A DNA stretch of 64,000 nucleotides from Gemmatimonadales bacterium. Its GTDB lineage: Bacteria; Gemmatimonadota; Gemmatimonadetes; Gemmatimonadales; GWC2-71-9. The stretch covers positions 1 to 64,000 of the forward strand of contig DASYCE010000008.1 in assembly GCA_036500345.1 (NCBI GenBank), given 5' to 3'. Made by a program: the position numbers and the translations under genes. Shown here piece by piece: positions 30,059 to 38,795 of this stretch; position 1 is the stretch's first letter, and every line of letters starts with the position of its first letter. The notes beneath the pieces were generated by a model. The model saw nothing but the letters and a program-made list of their open reading frames with translations. It made no database searches and was not told where the DNA came from.

Positions 30059-31698
30059 TGATTCTCCGGGGCGGTAACGGGGACGGTTTCGGTATCCCGT
30101 GTCGTGACGGTGTTCTGCGGGGCCGGGATGCCGGCGTCGGTGAGCATCCGGCGCTCCTTCTTGACCTGGCCGAAGTCGGACATCCAGCTCCGGCCGTTGA
30201 GCGCCATCTTCTCCTCTTCGAGCGTCGTGAGCGTCGACGTCATCCGCTCGGTGGCGGCATTGGCCGCCTTGAGCTCATCCACCTGCGGCATCGTGGGACC
30301 GGACCACTGGACGCCGAGCCACGCGGCGCGTCGGAGCGGATCATCGAAGAAGCCCGGTGCCGAGAGGTATTCGCGGGCGACCGCTTCGGTGATGAGCCAC
30401 TCCCAGATCGGGGCGTACCAAAGGCGTACGAAGCGCGCGCGGCGGACGAGATAGACGCGCCACGCCTCGAGGAGCGCTGCGCGGCTCGCCGAATAGCTCG
30501 AGGAGAAGTGCTTGATCAGCACTTCGTACGGGATCTCGAGCGCAATGCCGATTTGACGCACCATCGCGAGCCAGAACGGGTCGAACTGGGCGTTCGGACG
30601 CGACGGATTGGCGATCGTGATGTCTTCGCCGTCGTCCAATGACGCGATCGCCCCTTCGCCGAGCTTGAGATCGGGCGCTTTGGTCCGGGGATTGTCTGCG
30701 CGGCCCTGCGTCGCGATCGCGTCGGCACTGAAGAACGGGGTCGGGCTGTCGGGATCTCCGACCGCTTTCCGCTTGACGAAGACCGTGAAGAAGGCGCTGA
30801 TCACCGCGGCCGTGAGCTCGGCGTTCGAATAGTTCCCGAGTTTGCGCAGCGGTTCGATGACCGGTGCGAAGGCGGTTACGCCGCGGAGCAGGCCCGGACG
30901 CCGACTGCGCATAATCAGCGTCGCCTGCAACTCGCCGTCGGGGCCCCGCTTTGGGATGTAGCTCCACGACTCGGCGGCATACGGACGTTGGAGCCGGTCC
31001 TCGGGGTAGATGCTGCAGACCCAGTAGCCGAGCGGCTCGCCGGTCGCCACATCGAACTTCACGCCGCCCATGGTGTCCGGAAGGATCTCAAACTGTGGAT
31101 TGCAGATCCGATCCGCCTCGATCAGCTGCACCGCCAGGCCGAAGAGTCGCCCTGGTGCATCGACGTAGCGCCGGACGGCCAGGATGTCGCCGTTGACGAA
31201 CTCGCCCCAGAACGCCTGCTCGCTCATCTCGTCGATCGAGCCCTGCGCGGCGTAATCGATGCAGCAATTGCCGGCGTGGGCTCGCCAGAGCCGGAGCGCG
31301 TTGGCTTCCCACTCGTCGGCCGCCTCGTCGGTCAATCCGAGCAGATCCGAGTCGATGTTCGGCGCGGGCAGGAGACCGGGACCGATCACGGCGGTGATCG
31401 TTGAGTCCGCTGCGCCCTTCGCGAGCGGTTCGTTGCGCTCGAGGTCGCGCGCGCGGGCCCGTAGACCGCCGCGGCCCGGCAGATCGCCGAGCGTGTCGCT
31501 GTTCGGGCTCAACGCGCGCGGGGTGAAGTCCATCGTTTGCCGGCGGTCCAGCCGAGCACCGATGTATTGGCCCGCGAATCCGTTGAAGAGCCGCGCGTTC
31601 ATGCGCCGCGCCGCCCAGGCCGGCGACACGAACTCGATGACGCGCTCGAGCGCGTTCGGCTGCGGCGCGCCCGATCGGACGATCGAGACGCCGCTCAT
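30055..31698 (-). CDS. Portal protein, lambda gpB family
   Basis: 547 residues. Family pattern: DFTPRALSPNSDTLGDLPGR, LERNEPLAKGAADSTITAVI, GPGLLPAPNIDSDLLGL, QAFWGEFVNGDILAVRRYVD, VQLIEADRICNPQF, then FVKRKAVGDP and the late SASRAALLEAWRVYLVRRAR. The portal forms the dodecameric ring at one capsid vertex, binds terminase and conducts DNA. Starts and stops overlap the neighbours by four bases on both sides. The length is close to lambda gpB (533). Confidence 0.93.
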   Translation of the reverse strand: MSGVSIVRSGAPQPNALERVIEFVSPAWAARRMNARLFNGFAGQYIGARLDRRQTMDFTPRALSPNSDTLGDLPGRGGLRARARDLERNEPLAKGAADSTITAVIGPGLLPAPNIDSDLLGLTDEAADEWEANALRLWRAHAGNCCIDYAAQGSIDEMSEQAFWGEFVNGDILAVRRYVDAPGRLFGLAVQLIEADRICNPQFEILPDTMGGVKFDVATGEPLGYWVCSIYPEDRLQRPYAAESWSYIPKRGPDGELQATLIMRSRRPGLLRGVTAFAPVIEPLRKLGNYSNAELTAAVISAFFTVFVKRKAVGDPDSPTPFFSADAIATQGRADNPRTKAPDLKLGEGAIASLDDGEDITIANPSRPNAQFDPFWLAMVRQIGIALEIPYEVLIKHFSSSYSASRAALLEAWRVYLVRRARFVRLWYAPIWEWLITEAVAREYLSAPGFFDDPLRRAAWLGVQWSGPTMPQVDELKAANAATERMTSTLTTLEEEKMALNGRSWMSDFGQVKKERRMLTDAGIPAPQNTVTTRDTETVPVTAPENQ

Positions 31699-32027
31699 CC
31701 TGGCCTCGCATAACTGATCCCGATGCCGGCGCGGGCCGCCGTGGCGGCGCGCGCCGTGAACTCCTGATCCATTGCGAAGAGATCGCGGAGCATCGCGCGG
31801 GTGTACGTCAATCCGTTGTAGGTGTAGCTCTGCGCGCCCGCCTGGATGGCTTCAATCGCGGCCTTCACGCCCCAGCGCTCGGCCAGCGCGTAGAGTTTCG
31901 GCAGATCCGTGGGCGCGTAGACGATGCCTTCGACCGTCGCGGACGAATACCCGCCGGCGAGATCGGTGATGGCTCGCTGCAGCCCGTTCAGGCGTGCGGC
32001 GAAAACGAGAATGGGAGCGCCACGCAT
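31695..32027 (-). CDS. Small head protein in the gpW position
   Basis: 110 residues with helical parts LNGLQRAITDLAGGYSSATV and YALAERWGVKAAIEAIQAGA, and a YNGLTYTRAMLRDLFAMDQE C-terminus. Between large terminase and portal, lambda encodes gpW, a 68-residue head-completion protein with a hairpin flanked by helices; here the second half (YTYNGLTYTRA) offers such a hairpin. The longer N-terminus is unusual. Assigned by position and partial pattern. Confidence 0.6.
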   Translation of the reverse strand: MRGAPILVFAARLNGLQRAITDLAGGYSSATVEGIVYAPTDLPKLYALAERWGVKAAIEAIQAGAQSYTYNGLTYTRAMLRDLFAMDQEFTARAATAARAGIGISYARPG

Positions 32028-32072
32028 GTCGCGACATTTACGTGCCGCAATGCGCGGGAAACAATAAACGCG

Positions 32073-34001
32073 CTACACCACGCTGATCCCGGGCGAGATC
32101 ATGCGGCGGCCGGACCGGGGCGCACCGGCGCCGCCGTCGCTCGGTGTGAAGGGCGACGACAATTCCGCCGCGAGCGCCTCCATGCCGGTCGTCACGGTCT
32201 TCGCGCCGACCGTGAAATGGGCCGCGAGCGCGTAGACCGCGAGGTCGAGGTAGTGGTTCGGGCCGAGCACGTTCCAGAACCGGTGCAGCTTGCCGCGGCG
32301 CACCTCTTCCGTCAGTCGCTCGCTCTTCGACAGCTGCTCGAGCAGCTCGATCGTGAACCAATCGGCCTCGGGGACGTGAATGAGGCCCGGTTTCCGCGTT
32401 TCGCCCTGGTCGAGCTCGATGGTGAGCCGGTTGAGGATGTCGAATTTCGCTTGCCAGGTGCCGACGCGGTACGTGGTGATCTTCGCGTGCTTGTGGAAGG
32501 TCGGTTTGCCGAGAATCGGCGCGTTTTCGTCGCCGGAGCCCATGATGCCGAACGTCCGCTCGTCCGCGCGCGCCTGATTGCGCACCCAGTTGTCGACGTC
32601 CGTCGTGTGGTGGCCGAGCCGGTCGATGAAACAGACGATCGGCCGCAGCAGCCGTCCCGATCGATGGCGGTAGGTGCGTTGCCGCCACTCATTCAGCCGG
32701 CGCCAGGGCACCGGCGTGCCCGGATCCCCTTCGAGGTACTCGTAATCGATCGGCCAGGTCTCGCGCTCGTGGCCGAACCCGAAGACCGCGCCCTCGAGCC
32801 GGTCGTCCTGCGTATCGACCGCCCGCACGAGGAACGACACGCCATCGGGAACCTCCGCCTCGTACCGCTCGGCCCGCCCGAACAGAATGTTCGTCGCCAC
32901 CCAGTCCGCTGATTCCTTGTACGGCTCGCAGAGCACGGTGTTAATGAACTGTTTCCGCTTCAGCGGCTTGTCTTTGACCTCGTACCACTCCTTCACGATC
33001 GACGCCCAGCGCGCGCCGGGCACCATCCCGACGAGCGCGTTCATCCAGAAGCCCAGCGCCTCGGTTTCGGCCGGATTCTCCGCGACGAACTGACCGCCGG
33101 CGTTCATCTGCCGCTTGAACTCCTCGCCAAAGGGCCGGAGGCAGTGCTCGCAGATATAGTGCGCGGTCTCCGGCATCCCGTCGGTCCATTTCAGACCCCA
33201 CGCCACGTCGCGCGATCCGAATTTCAGGATCTGCAGCTCGCCGCAGAGCGGGCAGGGCAGATGCAGGCGCGAGCGGTTGGTGGTGGCGAATTCCTCCATG
33301 ATCGGGGAGTCGTCTTCGTTGGTGGGCGTGCCGAAGGCTGCCAGGTGCCGGTAGTGGAACCGTTTCATCCGGGTGGCGAGCTGGCGCAGCGGCGTGCCCT
33401 GGCGCCCGGCGTCGCGCGGGACCTGGTCGAGCTCGTCGACGCGGATGACCGCGACCGGCCGCGCCTGCAAATCGGCCGACTGCGTCATCCCGACGATGCC
33501 GAGATAGCCGCCGGGGTACGCCTTCCGCGCGATCGTGTTCATCTTGTCGCGGGTTTCGTCGGACACCAGCCCGCGGAGAACCGGGATGTCGCGGAACATC
33601 GGGTCGACGCGGTCCTTCGACCAGGTGCGGACGTCCTTCGAGTCGCGCGGCACGCCCCAGAGGATCGGCGAGGGTCGCAGATGGATCCGGGCGCCGAGAT
33701 CCGCCTTCATGATCGTTGTCTTGCCGCCGACCTGGGCGGGAAGCACGCCGACGACGCGGTGCACACGGAGATCGCCCATCGCCCGCATGATCGGCGCGTG
33801 CCACGGCGTGAGATCGGGATCGTACGGTGCGAGCTGCCCGTCGTTCTCCTCGGGCGACATCATCAGGTGCTCGCGGGCCCATGCCGCGACATCCAGCGGT
33901 GAGATCGCCGCGAACGCGCCGCGACGTTCTTCGCGCTCGAGCTTGTCCCAGCGCGCGAGCTCGTCCTCGTCGATCACCTCGCCGGCGATCGCGAGCGTCA
34001 C
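32073..34001 (-). CDS. Terminase large subunit, lambda gpA (GpA) family
   Basis: 642 residues. The ATPase domain has HRVVGVLPAQVGGKTTIMKA (Walker A-like), LWGVPRDSKDVRTWSKDRVD and the Walker B VIRVDELDQVP, then the RQGTPLRQLATRMKRF motif. A CPLC...CEHC zinc pair (residues about 245-285) is usual in GpA. The nuclease part carries VRAVDTQDDRLEGAVFGFG and VCFIDRLGHHTTDVDNW. The enzyme cuts concatemeric DNA at cos and powers packaging through the portal. It overlaps terS by 4 bases. Confidence 0.94.
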   Translation of the reverse strand: MTLAIAGEVIDEDELARWDKLEREERRGAFAAISPLDVAAWAREHLMMSPEENDGQLAPYDPDLTPWHAPIMRAMGDLRVHRVVGVLPAQVGGKTTIMKADLGARIHLRPSPILWGVPRDSKDVRTWSKDRVDPMFRDIPVLRGLVSDETRDKMNTIARKAYPGGYLGIVGMTQSADLQARPVAVIRVDELDQVPRDAGRQGTPLRQLATRMKRFHYRHLAAFGTPTNEDDSPIMEEFATTNRSRLHLPCPLCGELQILKFGSRDVAWGLKWTDGMPETAHYICEHCLRPFGEEFKRQMNAGGQFVAENPAETEALGFWMNALVGMVPGARWASIVKEWYEVKDKPLKRKQFINTVLCEPYKESADWVATNILFGRAERYEAEVPDGVSFLVRAVDTQDDRLEGAVFGFGHERETWPIDYEYLEGDPGTPVPWRRLNEWRQRTYRHRSGRLLRPIVCFIDRLGHHTTDVDNWVRNQARADERTFGIMGSGDENAPILGKPTFHKHAKITTYRVGTWQAKFDILNRLTIELDQGETRKPGLIHVPEADWFTIELLEQLSKSERLTEEVRRGKLHRFWNVLGPNHYLDLAVYALAAHFTVGAKTVTTGMEALAAELSSPFTPSDGGAGAPRSGRRMISPGISVV

Positions 34002-34522
34002 GCGGCGACCTGCTCGGGCGCATCCGGCAGCTCCAGCTGCCCCGCGTCCTCACCGCGCAGCATGGCGAGCTGGCGATTGATGATCGCCTCGAGTCGCTCG
34101 TCCAGGAGCACCGGGTCGGTGACGCCGAGCAAGCGGTCGCCGTACTGGGTCAACGTGCGGATCGCGCCGGCCGCCTGGACCGCGAGCGTCCGGTAGCGAC
34201 GTCGCGCCTCCGTCTCGGTCACCAGCTGGCGCTTCTTCTCCTGCAGCTCGAGCTCGAGGATCTGGTTCTCGAGCTCGAGCTGCCGTTCCTTGCCGGCTGA
34301 CTGGCGCCGCGGCCCGAACTTCTTCGCCTCGGCCGCGGCTTTGTGCTCGCGATGCCACTGCTCGGCATCGGGCCAAGCCTTTGGCATCCCGGCCTTGAGC
34401 AGATTCGCGACCTGGCGTTCTCCCACGCCGAGCTTCTTCGCCAGGACGGCGATCGTGGGCGGCTTGGGCTTCGAACTGGCTGGCAACCGCTGACGTGGTG
34501 ACGGCTTGCGCCGTTTACCCAC
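33998..34522 (-). CDS. Terminase small subunit, Nu1-like
   Basis: 174 residues from GTG 34522. N-terminal basic tail, then a winged-HTH-like IAVLAKKLGVGERQVANLLK AGMPKAW-type segment that in Nu1 binds cos, followed by a long coiled coil (KERQLELENQILELELQEKK) and an acidic C-terminus that normally contacts the large subunit. It directly precedes terL with a 4-base overlap. The order and domain layout are those of lambda nu1-A. Confidence 0.85.
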   Translation of the reverse strand: MGKRRKPSPRQRLPASSKPKPPTIAVLAKKLGVGERQVANLLKAGMPKAWPDAEQWHREHKAAAEAKKFGPRRQSAGKERQLELENQILELELQEKKRQLVTETEARRRYRTLAVQAAGAIRTLTQYGDRLLGVTDPVLLDERLEAIINRQLAMLRGEDAGQLELPDAPEQVAA

Positions 34523-34662
34523 ATCGCACCTGCACTGTCAATGCTACCACCCGCTGTGTGCAAATCCCCGACAGGTTCGGCGCTCCCGTTGAGACCGCAC
34601 CCTGCCGGGAGGACCCGGCGACTCGGCGATCGATCCGAATCCACTGCGACCGGTCGGGAAAA
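34523..34662. other. Gene-free 140 bp upstream of terS; candidate cos region
   Basis: This is one of the few gaps in the late operon and lies just upstream of the small terminase, where lambda has cosN/cosB. I see no clear coding potential and no obvious symmetric nick site, so this is a positional suggestion only. The 145-bp gap at 35152-35296 is an alternative place. Confidence 0.3.
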
Positions 34663-35151
34663 TCACGCAGCATCGGCGAGCCACGATGCGCCACAGTGAG
34701 CGCAGGGATGCGTTGGCGTGACCTGACCGCAGTCGGCGCAGCGATACCACACGGGATCACCTGCAGTGGCCACCTTGGTGGCATACAGCATGGCCCGACG
34801 GATGCCGTAGCCGCTGAGGAAACCGATGCCGAACGTTTCGCACACGGCCTCGAGTCCATCGAGCGGTACGTTCACGATCGCAGTCGCGACGCAGCCGAGG
34901 CATGGACGGGCCGCATCAGACTTGCCACCGTACCGGTTGCCGCGCGATCCCTGACGCCGGTCGCCGGGCTTCAGCCCCATCGCGCGCCCGAGCTGCAGGA
35001 TGGCGCGCATTCGGAGCGATGCGATCCGGGCGATATCGCGAGCGGCGAAGCCGTCGTTGCGCATCGAGATTGCCACGGCGATACGATCGCCGCGCCGCAT
35101 AGTGATGTCAGCGCGCAGGATCTTCTCGATCTCCGTATGTGAGCAGCTCAT
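34663..35151 (-). CDS. Phage protein with helical HTH-like start and C-terminal zinc ribbon
   Basis: 162 residues from ATG 35151. Residues about 1-60 are helical with a RDIARIASLRMRAILQLGRA segment that could be a helix-turn-helix. CLGC near residue 93 and YRCADCGQVTPTHPCAHCGA near the end provide Cys pairs for zinc. Its position just upstream of the terminase genes is where phages carry late regulators or HNH-type endonucleases. No His-Asn-His motif is visible, so a regulator is more likely. Not a family I recognise with certainty. Confidence 0.6.
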   Translation of the reverse strand: MSCSHTEIEKILRADITMRRGDRIAVAISMRNDGFAARDIARIASLRMRAILQLGRAMGLKPGDRRQGSRGNRYGGKSDAARPCLGCVATAIVNVPLDGLEAVCETFGIGFLSGYGIRRAMLYATKVATAGDPVWYRCADCGQVTPTHPCAHCGASWLADAA

Positions 35152-35296
35152 GGGCTGCCGGTGCGCCGTCGCGGCGCAATTCGTTGCATCATTCGCTCCC
35201 CCGAGAGAGCGCTTCGACACCGCTATCCAGTCGAACGCTGGATCGTCTGTCGAGCGATATTGACCGGCAGCCGCCGCGAGACAGAGCCGGGACGAT

Positions 35297-35479
35297 CTAT
35301 GCAGTACGCTTGCGCCGTTTTCCCGTGCGCCGCGGGTGCACCTTCGCCACGCACGCCGTACATACCGCCCGTCGTTTCTTCCAGAATCCCCGGTCCCATC
35401 CGCATCCGCCGGGGCACGCGTGGTACCAGTCGCACCGGCAGATCTCGCAGATCGCCGTGAACGCATCGAGCGCGATCAC
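35297..35479 (-). CDS. Small cysteine-rich zinc-finger protein
   Basis: 60 residues from GTG 35479, overlapping the previous stop. It has seven Cys: AICEICRCDWYHACPGGCGW and VCTACVAKVHPRR, with a His between, consistent with one or two zinc sites; the C-terminus is very basic. The motif ICxxCRCDWYxxCPGGCxW is familiar from small phage zinc proteins of unknown role. A 145-bp gap follows. Confidence 0.7.
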   Translation of the reverse strand: MIALDAFTAICEICRCDWYHACPGGCGWDRGFWKKRRAVCTACVAKVHPRRTGKRRKRTA

Positions 35480-36204
35480 GCGATCGCTCCTGCCGGAACT
35501 GATGCTTCGGCTTCTTTCGCTCGACGTTCTGAGAGAATCGCGGCGTAGGCGGTTGGGTGCTGGTCGGCGAATGGTGGCCGGTGGTCGATGACGTACGTAC
35601 CCCGCGTCTCCGTCGACTTCAGCCAGCCCATCTGAATCCAGCGCCGTTGATCTACACGGAAAGCGCGCATCGTCTGCCGCGTGATCTTCCCGGCCACTTC
35701 CAACTCAGCGAGGACGCGCAACGCGCCAGTTTTCCACTGCGTCAGCGTGATCGGGGACGGCGATCCGGCGACTGAATCGGTGGCGAATTCAGGAACCGTG
35801 CAGCGCGTCTCCGGACACCAGTCGACCCACGGCAGGCCATAGGGGTTGTGCGGAGTGAGGTCGGGACCGAACTGTTCGTAGTGCCGTGACCAGTCGGTTC
35901 TTCCAGCGAAGACGACGAGGCCGCAGTGCCTGGCGAGGCCGATGAAGGCGCCACGTTCCTCGGGGACCAGCACCGCGCGAAACTCCGGGCCATGCTGACT
36001 GTGCCAGTCGGACGGCACCGCCTGCATGATGACTTCGGCGTTCAATCGGAGCTTCGCCTGTATCCCGAGCTGGACGCCATCGGGGTAGACGACGAGCAGG
36101 TCCCACCCGTCGCACTCGGCGTAACACTTCAGGTCGGGACGACGGGCGGCAACCCAAGCGGTGAATGCCGCGCAGAGCTCGGCTTCGGTCTTGAATTCAC
36201 TCAT
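35476..36204 (-). CDS. Putative PD-(D/E)XK-like nuclease-fold phage protein
   Basis: 242 residues. Residues about 1-90 show E in TEAELCAAFTAWVAAR, then Glu in KCYAECDGWDLLVVYPDG followed by LGIQAKLRLN. This E...(W)D...QxK pattern fits a restriction-endonuclease-like fold with the QxK variant of the last motif. The C-terminal half (KTGALRVLAELEVAGKITRQ, RWIQMGWLKS) resembles a winged helix. It lies next to the RuvC-like and HerA-like genes. Catalytic activity is inference. Start ATG 36204. Confidence 0.6.
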   Translation of the reverse strand: MSEFKTEAELCAAFTAWVAARRPDLKCYAECDGWDLLVVYPDGVQLGIQAKLRLNAEVIMQAVPSDWHSQHGPEFRAVLVPEERGAFIGLARHCGLVVFAGRTDWSRHYEQFGPDLTPHNPYGLPWVDWCPETRCTVPEFATDSVAGSPSPITLTQWKTGALRVLAELEVAGKITRQTMRAFRVDQRRWIQMGWLKSTETRGTYVIDHRPPFADQHPTAYAAILSERRAKEAEASVPAGAIA

Positions 36205-36496
36205 CGGCCACCGCCGGCGGGAAGGTCAACGGCTTCCGCGTCGGGTCTGGCTTCGTCGTCACGCTGGAATGCCTGTGGCCAAGGTTGCATGTGCGGATGC
36301 GGCGCCGGACGATGACAGGCACGAAGTCGAACCCACGCCACGATTCGTTGCCTGGTCCACCCTGCATTCCCCATTCACGCGCGTGGGTTTCGCCCTCGAA
36401 GACGTAGCCGCGCAGCGTTGAATCGCCGCCGCGATGCGGCCGCAGCTGGTACGACTGGGTCACCTTCACCTCACTCTTTGCCTGACGGGCGCTCAC
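36197..36496 (-). CDS. Hypothetical phage protein
   Basis: 99 residues from GTG 36496, which overlaps the stop of the RuvC-like gene. Contains strands KVTQSYQLRPHRGGD, RGYVFEGETHAREWGM, WRGFDFVPVIVRRRIRTCNL; one Cys. No membrane segment. It resembles small beta-barrel accessory proteins but no family is recognised. It overlaps the start of the nuclease-fold gene by eight bases, so the three genes form a unit. Confidence 0.6.
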   Translation of the reverse strand: MSARQAKSEVKVTQSYQLRPHRGGDSTLRGYVFEGETHAREWGMQGGPGNESWRGFDFVPVIVRRRIRTCNLGHRHSSVTTKPDPTRKPLTFPPAVADE

Positions 36497-37005
36497 GACG
36501 CCCTCCGCTTCGGCAGCCGCGGCAGCTCGATGATCGGAGCAGCCCACGCCATGTAAACGGCGTCGCGCTCGTGTTCGGAGGTGCGCTTCGTGAAGTCCGG
36601 GAAGACGAGGAGGTTCCGTTTCGCGCGATCGGGCTTCGAGACCTTCGATGCTCCCACTTCCAGCACCCGCCGGCAGCCATATGCGCAGGTCACGAGGATG
36701 GCGCCGCGGGCCAGATGGAAGTCCGTCATGACGCGCTCGATTTTCAGCCCAGCCGAGCTGTCGCCATTCTCACGACCGTAGAGGCCGATCGTGCTGGGCT
36801 TCTCGATCAGCACGACATCGATCGGGTTGCGCGCGAACAGCGCCTGCAGGTGACTGGCCAGCAGCTGCAGCCGGACGGTGATCGCGTCGTCCGGCGAGGT
36901 GGTGATCGAGCCGGACTCGAGGAGCCGGAATTTCCCAGGCGCCTCGCGATCGACGACCGCGGCACCCATGTGGGCGAGACCCGGGTCCACGCCGAGGACG
37001 ATCAC
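36493..37005 (-). CDS. RuvC-like Holliday junction resolvase
   Basis: 170 residues from GTG 37005. RuvC/RNase H-fold motifs: first Asp in VLGVDPGLAHMGAAVVD, Glu in DVVLIEKPS (second acidic), then VLEVGASKVSKPD, and the late acidic pair in TSEHERDAVYMAWAAP. Such enzymes cut branched DNA during recombination or before packaging. RuvC proper has IEEVF where this has IEKPS, so it belongs to the divergent phage branch. It is coupled by four-base overlaps to the HerA-like gene upstream and the 99-residue gene downstream. Confidence 0.85.
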   Translation of the reverse strand: MIVLGVDPGLAHMGAAVVDREAPGKFRLLESGSITTSPDDAITVRLQLLASHLQALFARNPIDVVLIEKPSTIGLYGRENGDSSAGLKIERVMTDFHLARGAILVTCAYGCRRVLEVGASKVSKPDRAKRNLLVFPDFTKRTSEHERDAVYMAWAAPIIELPRLPKRRAS

Positions 37006-38795
37006 TGCAGCGACTCGGGGAAGAGCAGTGGACTCGCGGCGATGCGCCCCTTCACCGGCATCACCGCGGCGCCGACGGTGATCAGGTCCGCGACATGCTG
37101 AGCACCCGTCCCGCCGGTGAGGTTGTATCCCACCGCCTGCCCGAGATCCGCGCGAGAGATCGACTCGGGATAGATCCCGATGAGGTGCTCGGCGATGCGA
37201 CGGGAGCCAGCTGAGGTCCGGGCGAGAATCCGCTCGTGCAATTCTGTCAGCGTCGTGGGAACGCCGGTCGCGGTCGCGGCAGCTCGCCCCTCGCCCGTCA
37301 GGCGGAGCGAGCCCTTCGCCGGCATCTCAGCCAACCCGAAAGCGATCAAGTCGGCGATGTGCTGTGCGCCGGTACCGCCGGTCAGATTGTACCCGGCGAC
37401 CATGCCGAGTTGATGCCGAGTCGTCTCCGGAATGCCGAGCGCCTCGAGTTCCGCCAGCGCGTTCAGGATCTTCACGGCGCCGGCGGACATCTTCCCGGTC
37501 GGAGCGCTGTCGGTGCTCACAGTCGTCACGCGACTTGGCGCGGCCGTGCGGGTCTCAGCTCGTGCGAGGCGCCCGATCTGTGCTTCCATCTGGCGAGCGC
37601 GATCGCGGCTATCAGCGATTCCCCGCCCGGGCGCCGGCTTCGCGTCGTTCACTTTTCGCACCTCAGCAAGCAGCCCGGTCACGCCGTCCACCAACCGGTC
37701 CCATCGATCCTTCGAACGCTCACTTTCCTCGGAGATGCGCGTGGCGAGTTGCACCAGCTGCGCGACCGCCTCCGGCTTCACAATCGGCTTCTCGACGATC
37801 TTCACTTCGACCTTCCCCGGCGCCGCGGCTGCCGGCTGTACGGTTCCGGACTTCTTTGCCTGGCGCTCGAGCTCGGCGATGCGGGCCCGGAGGCGCCTCG
37901 GGTCCTGTGCTTCGGCCTCGGCGACCGCGTCCCCGATGATCGCCCGAAGCTTCTCGCGGTCGACCGGCGCTGTCTTGATCTCGCGCGTCACGCCGTCGCC
38001 GGTGGGGGTCGCGGTGTTGTCGTACGTGGTGATCATCGGAAAGGCGACGCGCTCGAACTGCCGGGCCTCGCCGGAGCAGATCCAGCCCTCGCCGGTTTTC
38101 AGTGAGGCGAGTGAGGACGAGACGTCGGCCAGGATCTCCTTCGTGGTGTTCGCCTTGAGCCACTTCACGACCGGTTCCTGATCCGCCGGCGCGGTGAGCC
38201 GGTGCGCGATCAGAGTATCGCAGCTGCCGAGCAGGGCGTTGTGCAGCGCCTGCGTTCGCTGCGTGGCGAGGATCAGCCGGATCCCCTTCGATCGGCCGGC
38301 GGTCGCGATCGTCTTCGCCCAGTGGATCGAGAGATTCTCCGACCCGATGCCTGAGCGCTCCTTCGGCGCGAAAAGATGCGCCTCCTCGACGACGAGGTAG
38401 ACGACGCCACGCATCTTCCGCAGCAAGGCGGGCGCGAATTCGGTGAAGAACCGCGCCTGGCCGCCCGGCTCGAACTCCGCCATATCGATGATCGAGAGTG
38501 GCAGCGCGCCGGTGGCCACGATCTCAGCCACCGCTTTCCCCGACGAGCTGTGGAGCGGGACGTGCCCGTGCGGGCCGCCGAGGATCTGGAAAGCGAGCCC
38601 CGCGTGCTTACCATCGGCACTCGATGTGAGTCCCCACCAGTCCGATTTCAGCGGGTCGAGGATGCAGACTCGCGCTCCCTCGGCGACGACCTGCTCGATC
38701 ATCAGCTTGGACGTGATGGTCTTGCCCGCCCCGGTCTTTCCGAGGACGGCCGTGTGCTGCGACAACATCGCCGGCGAGAAGAGATGGCGCGTCAC
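37002..38795 (-). CDS. HerA/DUF87-like ATPase with two C-terminal winged-helix repeats
   Basis: 597 residues from GTG 38795 (overlapping the previous stop; ATG 38825 is possible). Walker A: TAVLGKTGAGKTITSKLMIE; then CILDPLKSDWWGL; Walker B region VYLVVEEAHLFAPKERSG; sensor/arginine region GIRLILATQRTQALHNALL, characteristic of HerA-FtsK helicases/translocases. After a Pro/Ala-rich middle there are two similar domains, each containing GYNLTGGTGAQH[IV]ADLI (about residues 465-530 and 535-597). HerA-type ATPases pump or resect DNA with nucleases. Here a RuvC-like and a nuclease-fold gene follow. Confidence 0.85.
   Translation of the reverse strand: MTRHLFSPAMLSQHTAVLGKTGAGKTITSKLMIEQVVAEGARVCILDPLKSDWWGLTSSADGKHAGLAFQILGGPHGHVPLHSSSGKAVAEIVATGALPLSIIDMAEFEPGGQARFFTEFAPALLRKMRGVVYLVVEEAHLFAPKERSGIGSENLSIHWAKTIATAGRSKGIRLILATQRTQALHNALLGSCDTLIAHRLTAPADQEPVVKWLKANTTKEILADVSSSLASLKTGEGWICSGEARQFERVAFPMITTYDNTATPTGDGVTREIKTAPVDREKLRAIIGDAVAEAEAQDPRRLRARIAELERQAKKSGTVQPAAAAPGKVEVKIVEKPIVKPEAVAQLVQLATRISEESERSKDRWDRLVDGVTGLLAEVRKVNDAKPAPGRGIADSRDRARQMEAQIGRLARAETRTAAPSRVTTVSTDSAPTGKMSAGAVKILNALAELEALGIPETTRHQLGMVAGYNLTGGTGAQHIADLIAFGLAEMPAKGSLRLTGEGRAAATATGVPTTLTELHERILARTSAGSRRIAEHLIGIYPESISRADLGQAVGYNLTGGTGAQHVADLITVGAAVMPVKGRIAASPLLFPESLQ

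Noticed and set aside
34512-34541. TTGACA-18-TAAACG promoter-like sequence in front of terS (minus strand)
   Set aside because: The -10-like box would lie inside the first codons of terS, so transcription would start after the GTG start codon; probably chance.
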